Source: Antedon bifida (lineage: Eukaryota > Echinodermata > Crinoidea > Comatulida > Antedonidae). From it: DNA of 64,000 nt. Shown here piece by piece: positions 59,110 to 64,000 of this stretch (positions within the stretch are counted from its first letter, which is position 1; each line of letters begins with the position of its first letter). The position numbers and the translations under genes were made by a program. Location: assembly GCA_963402885.1 (NCBI GenBank), contig OY727100.1, positions 8,667,501 through 8,731,500 of the forward strand, read 5' to 3'. The notes under the pieces are model-generated. The model saw only the letters and a list, made by a program, of their open reading frames with translations. It had not been told where the DNA came from and ran no database searches.

Positions 59110-60220
59110 GTAGTAACCCGTGCTCCGCGCAGTCTTTTCTGCCTTAATAAGTGGTTATATACTTTTCATGTATAATAAAAGCGCACTCCGATAAAAGTAA
59201 ATTATTTAAAAAAAAATTGTATCAAGAACAAAATTCGGAACTATTTTATGGCCATTGATTTTGTTATACACTATCTCTTCACTTTAAAATATTTGTAAGC
59301 TAAAAAATGAAAGCAATACTGGATATGGAATTTTAGACTTTACTTTTTGACTGTTCAGACTTTACGAAAGTAAAAGACGCTAAACAAAAATTGTGATGTG
59401 AAATAGTTAGATGATACGCGCAAACACTAACGAAAGTATGAAATACCAAACTATATTATTGTGGGTGTTTTTCGTGGTTTATTCATTATTTGATACATAT
59501 AGATAAAATAAAAAAGTGGACATAAATCGAATAAAAAACACATTGCTGCGGAAAAACGAAGTAAGATGTTCAACAATGTATAAAACCATTTGGAATCGTT
59601 TTGTTTCTGTTTGTTTTTTTTTTCATTTACATTTTTTTTATTTCAATGGTTTTAATATTTTGCAATGTTTTTTGTATGGAAGATTGTTACCTATTTGCTA
59701 CTTTTGTAATTAAAGTGTGGTCTAGCAATAACCTGTGCTCGGCACGGTCTTGTCTGCCTTAAACATAATTTGCATGGGATGATTAAGTATTATAAAAGCG
59801 CAATACTGTACTGGTTATTGGACTTTGTGCTGTGTGAATATTAATCTAGGGTGCGCATCAGAAAGTGACGTCTGTTAATCAGTCGTTGGATTAAAACATT
59901 TTAATATAAATATGAATTAAGTTAATTAAGATGTGAGTATTGGAATAATAAAATGAACTTTCAAATCAACACAAAAAGTGCACTTACTACTCGAAAATAG
60001 ATGATGCGCTCGGACACAAACTTTTATATCTTATATCGCGATCAGTCGATACGGTTGGGCTGCTGTCGAGACTAAACACCGTTTTAATTTGGCGGCTCGG
60101 CATGGTGTTTGTAGATCAGGCCATTGCGGTACACAACGTAGAAGGTTGTGTAGTTGATACTTGACGTAACAACTCGCAAAACATCGTCAAATTACTGCTA
60201 TTTTTTGCCTTTTTTTGTGT
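59110..60220 (+). repeat. Dispersed repeat R2, copy right of the large gene
   Basis: Contains ACCCGTGCTCCGCGC, GGCCATTGATTTTG, GGGTGTTTTTCGTGG and, at 60110-60220, the GCGGTAC...TTTGCCTTTTTT block, as in 3160-5700 and 41750-43060. Confidence 0.7.
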
Positions 60221-60229
60221 TTATCTATA

Positions 60230-60720
60230 TATAAATTTACGTAAGGGCAAAATTCGGTAAATCGCGCGTTATTTCTAGAATGTTTACGCGATGGTATATA
60301 CAGTTGGTTAGAATCTCGGTACTGATTTAAACCACCAGATGTAACCATGTTTACTAATAAAATTGAGTTAGACAATTAGTTATTGACGATTAAAACGAAT
60401 TTAGGTTGAACTATTTGCCCCAAATAGGGTGTTTTCCGACCGTAGTATACACTGTCTAATGGATGTCCTCTTAAAAAATACCTGCACACAATAATACGAG
60501 GATGCTTCGCATTTTCCTATATCCTTCTACGATAATTGTTTTTAATAGCTGGAAACCGGTTGAAGATCACAATGTTGAAGACAGGCCGATTTTCTTAAAA
60601 AAATACTATTTTGATAGATTTAATATACGTTTATACAAATGTATTGATTTGCGATGAATGGAACATTCCAATCTCTCAGACTCTCAGTTTGTAGGTAAAT
60701 TTATGCAGTCGAGACGCAGA
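60230..60720 (-). repeat. Dispersed repeat R1, inverse copy
   Basis: Inverse of the 2100-2540 and 51800-52330 segments (AACCGGTT, GACAGGCCGAT, GGATGTCCTC). It abuts the R2 copy. Confidence 0.7.
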
Positions 60721-61176
60721 GTTGCGTGACCTCGAAATTATCACAATCTCGAAATTTGAATCGCCGCCATTGCTATCGGCGGTCGAGAGAAAAAAGTTCT
60801 GAATTTCCGTGTAAAATTATGAGATTTTAATTACGATTTACAGGGTATTTTGTATTTATAAATAATATTTAAGGGATTTTACCTGTTTAGAATTCAAAAA
60901 TTCGATCATATTTTGCCTAGCCAAGTGAAAGTTTGTGGCGACCTTAGCGTAGGCTAGCGGCGACTGGCGTAGTGCTGAGTAACTTTAGTCGAAAAAAATT
61001 AAATAACTCACTGAAAATCGTATGAACAGTCACAGATTTTAGGTATATGACGTAAATATATATTCCAAATATTTCTACCAAAGGAAATTGTTAAACTCTC
61101 TTGAAGAAAAAAATGGCTGGATTCGTTTGAGAAAAGCGAATGAATTCTAAAATAGCAGCCATTTTCCGACGAGAGA

Positions 61177-61300
61177 AATGACGTAATGGCAATAGCCTTA
61201 CAGCACCAGACGGCTCAAAATGACGTCATGGCAATAGCCTTACAGCACCAGACGGCTTAAAATGACGTCATGGCAATAGTCGTAGGGGAACCAGACTGCT
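61177..61300 (+). repeat. 42-bp tandem repeat containing CRE palindromes
   Basis: Units start at 61177, 61219 and 61261, the third partial. Each holds AATGACGTCATGGCAATAG; the first has one change (TGACGTAA). TGACGTCA is the consensus CREB/ATF site. No adjacent gene start was found, so any regulatory role is speculative. Confidence 0.75.
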
Positions 61301-61826
61301 TTTAATAAAACTTTCAAGGTCCGACTGCATTACAGTATTTATGTGGTTTAATTTCAAATTCCATTTATTATTGTTATTAATTAATCAATATTAATTTACA
61401 ATGCACAATCTATCACTGCAATCATCACACCACAAATTTTTCAAAAACTACATAATAAATCACAAAGAATTTTTAAAATTGAAACTTTATTTTATTTCAA
61501 CTCATAACTGTTGTTAAAATACAAATTATCAATAACAAACTATCCTAAAATATACAAAAATTATTTTGGTAGAGTTATAAAACATTAAAAGTGTAAGTGT
61601 AATTTTAACTAATATCTTTGGTATTTTTGAAGAACTGAGAAACATGTAACCGAATACAATTATGCAGCACGAATTTAAACATAAATACGATAACATTTAA
61701 AAAGACTAGATAGATGCTGATAAAATAAATAAATATATATATAATATGCACTATACAATATTTACACTACCATGATGAAAACTATACGGCAATATAACTG
61801 AACAAATACTGGTTTATAAACTTATT
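61301..61826. other. Non-coding, no recognised feature
   Basis: Very AT-rich sequence without a supported gene or repeat match inside the window. Confidence 0.4.
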
Positions 61827-63412
61827 AGTTATCCGCTTGGTATACCAAGCGGATAACTCCTTGTTATTGTATGAGATCAATATTTTTTTTCTGTATTATT
61901 CTTCTTTCCTTCCTTCCTTTTTGTGAGTCGTGTTTCTCTAAAATGTGTAAACATAACATTTCATAACTTTGACAACATATGGGCATTTACGTGAAGTTGT
62001 GCACCTCCTATTTTTGAATGACGTCATAGTTGCGCAACGTGACTTACGCGCAATTTTATGAATTTCAATGATTGATCATAGATTAAAAACCAAAAGTCAT
62101 TTAGTATTGACACTTTGACAAAATTTAAGTCATATCAGGGGCAAACTTTCTACGGATTAAAAATGGCATGTTTCACAAGAAGTTACGCGCGCACGCGCAT
62201 TTAAAATTTCAAAATGCGCAAAATTAATTTCTAATCAGCTTTTTACGCGTTTCTTGTCATTTTGAGCATGTCAAAAATTCCCACAGGCGCGCAATTTTTT
62301 ACGCGCGCGGTGCGTACGTAGCGTTAAAAACATATTTTTTTCTCCTGAATTATATTTTTCAAGCCTTTCCTAGTAATTTTGAAAACAATTTAGACCTTTT
62401 TCAGTTTAAATAACGCCATACGAACACGTTGAATTAGACAATTTGTGCGCGTTTTTTATGAAAAAGCTTAAAAAATCGTCAAAATTATGTCTTTTTTTAA
62501 ACAGTCATAGTTTCTAAAGTAAACCGTTAACCGTTTATTTTTATTACAAAATCTAGAAGTTGATGAGTTGTAGATATCGGATCATGCATCAATAAGGCTA
62601 AAAAAACATTGTGACGTCATCGTATGGCCACACGAATGTAAAATATAGGATTTTTGTCTCTTTCGTTATTGCTCATCACATTCAATGGAGCGCATCACGC
62701 TTATCTGTATTCCTTTTTCTCCTACATTTATATATTGTGTAGGTCAATCAACTTTCTTTAGCATGAGATAAAAATATTTTAATTTTTATGACGTCATCAT
62801 GCCTAAAAATTTTAATTACGTGGGTCATTAATTTCATCTTTACAGTAAATTTTAATCTGTAATAGCTCGTAAGAATAAAATGTGATAATCACGATTAAAA
62901 CGTTTTCTGGAAGCTATTGGATTGTAGATACGAATTCATGTAAACATTTTGCCAATCGGATGTTGTGACGTCATCATATGGCCAGTTGAATAAAAAAAGT
63001 TGTATTTTCATATTTTGCGTAATAGTTCATCATATTTAAAAGGGTGCGCATCTATATTTTACGTATTCAAATTTCTTCTACACGTTAATATGTTGTTCCT
63101 GAGATAATTTCCTTCTGAAATTGCTATCTAAGTGTTTCATTTTGATACCGTCGCCATGTTAAAAATTGGAATAAATGGCGGGTCCCGTAATTTCACCTAT
63201 TCTACACTGTATGTAATATGTATACAGCTTATACTGTTTGCATGTATATACTATATGACACAAAATTGACAGAATTCAGCACTAACAGCATATCATATTC
63301 TTCAGTTCTTGTCATAATGCCATAAACTTTATCTGTGTGCAATATTCCAACGTATGACGTGCACGTGGCGTTTGTCGTGGTGCGGATAACTAACTCGTCA
63401 AAGTGACGAGTT
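61827..63412. mobile_element. DNA element B with palindromic ends
   Basis: The left end is a perfect 32-bp palindrome, AGTTATCCGCTTGGTA and its inverse, at 61827-61858. Near the right end GCGGATAACT recurs, followed by the palindrome AACTCGTCA-AAG-TGACGAGTT at 63392-63412. The interior has GCGCGC-rich strings like element A and repeated GTGACGTCATC motifs. No transposase was recognised. The edges are a best guess. Confidence 0.45.
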
Positions 63413-64000
63413 TCATGTCTAGTTTAAATTAGTTTGGATTAAGTAATTTCCAAGTAAACTATTCTAAGGCAAACAAATCTAATTATTATAATAATTATTA
63501 ATAACTTTCAAGGTTTTCAAATATATCGTAAGTCTATAACTTATTTAAATAGCACACTTATTAAACTTATATAAATTGGTGTAGTAAATGCACATGAAAG
63601 TTGGTTAATACAGTATGCAGACATTTTGGCTTGGTACGGTATGCTGGCTAATTGAGGTAACTTGGTTAAAATCCTGAGATGATCAAACGCTGGCATCCAA
63701 ACACCTGCAAAATAAAAACAAAAATATTACAGTATCATTGTATACTTCCTTTATAGGTTTATTTCAGTACATTTGGTGAGCTTGGTACCATCATCTTCTG
63801 GCCGGGTGTTGAACACGTCTCCTAGCCTGGCCTAGCATCAGCATAATAGCCTGGGCGGGAGCTGGCTGACTGGCTCTTCTCTGACTAGCTAGGCCTAGGC
63901 TAATAGTATGCTCTACAGCTAGAGAGGGGCATTGGGCTAGGCCTAGATGCATCTAATAAAAAAATTACAAATTTAGTTCCAATAGCATAGGGTAATTACT
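63413..64000. other. Non-coding flank, no supported gene
   Basis: It contains several TAGGCCTA palindromes near 63890-63945. A 54-codon minus frame at 63541-63704 with an AG acceptor is possible but unsupported. Confidence 0.35.

Noticed and set aside
63541-63704. 54-codon minus frame with a good AG acceptor and a stop
   Set aside because: It could be a terminal exon of another gene, but there is no recognisable family and no linked exon in the window.

Overview
This is eukaryotic genomic DNA from an animal, probably an echinoderm or other marine deuterostome. It has short AT-rich exons with GT...AG introns, a large mosaic extracellular protein gene, many dispersed repeats, LINE and Penelope-like retroelements, tRNA-derived SINE heads, and an over-abundant palindrome TAGGCCTA. 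The taxon is inferred, not proven. There is no prokaryotic gene organisation.

Layout. Bases 2-166 hold the last coding exon of a + strand gene that starts before the window. From 167 to 2942 I see only repeats. From 2943 to 15224 a 6141-bp unit is present twice, head to tail, with no difference in the stretches I compared. Each unit carries a dispersed repeat (R2), a SINE inside an inverted repeat, a decayed LINE fragment (SGNH-like, CCHC knuckles, APE endonuclease), a foldback element and a second tRNA-like SINE head. The second unit runs into a decayed Penelope-like element (reverse transcriptase plus GIY-YIG, about 15075-17130). A palindromic-ended DNA element follows (17250-18014).

The main gene occupies 58280 down to 19229 on the minus strand. 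I traced 51 coding segments, about 10 kb of coding sequence and 3,350 residues. Splice phases agree across the whole chain apart from two exons with frame breaks. In protein order it encodes a C-type lectin domain with EPN and WND motifs, cysteine-rich and EGF-like modules, then about 18 fibronectin-III-like modules marked by the signature SDGxxIDxxPPxxGxVxDG, with a carbohydrate-binding-like insert in exon 46. The protein looks secreted or cell-surface. The first exon and signal peptide were not found and may lie beyond the right edge.

The introns are crowded with mobile elements. The largest is an intact two-ORF non-LTR retrotransposon (about 28980-34122, minus strand) sitting exactly between coding segments 33 and 34, which look like halves of one module. 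Others include a 149-bp 5'-truncated LINE with an 11-bp target-site duplication, DNA elements with terminal inverted repeats, Penelope-type 3' tails with hammerhead-like cores, and two minisatellites. Exons 24 and 29 each carry a single-base frame break, so this copy is either decaying or contains consensus errors. From 58281 to 64000 there are only repeats, including a CRE-containing 42-bp tandem repeat and another palindromic-ended element.
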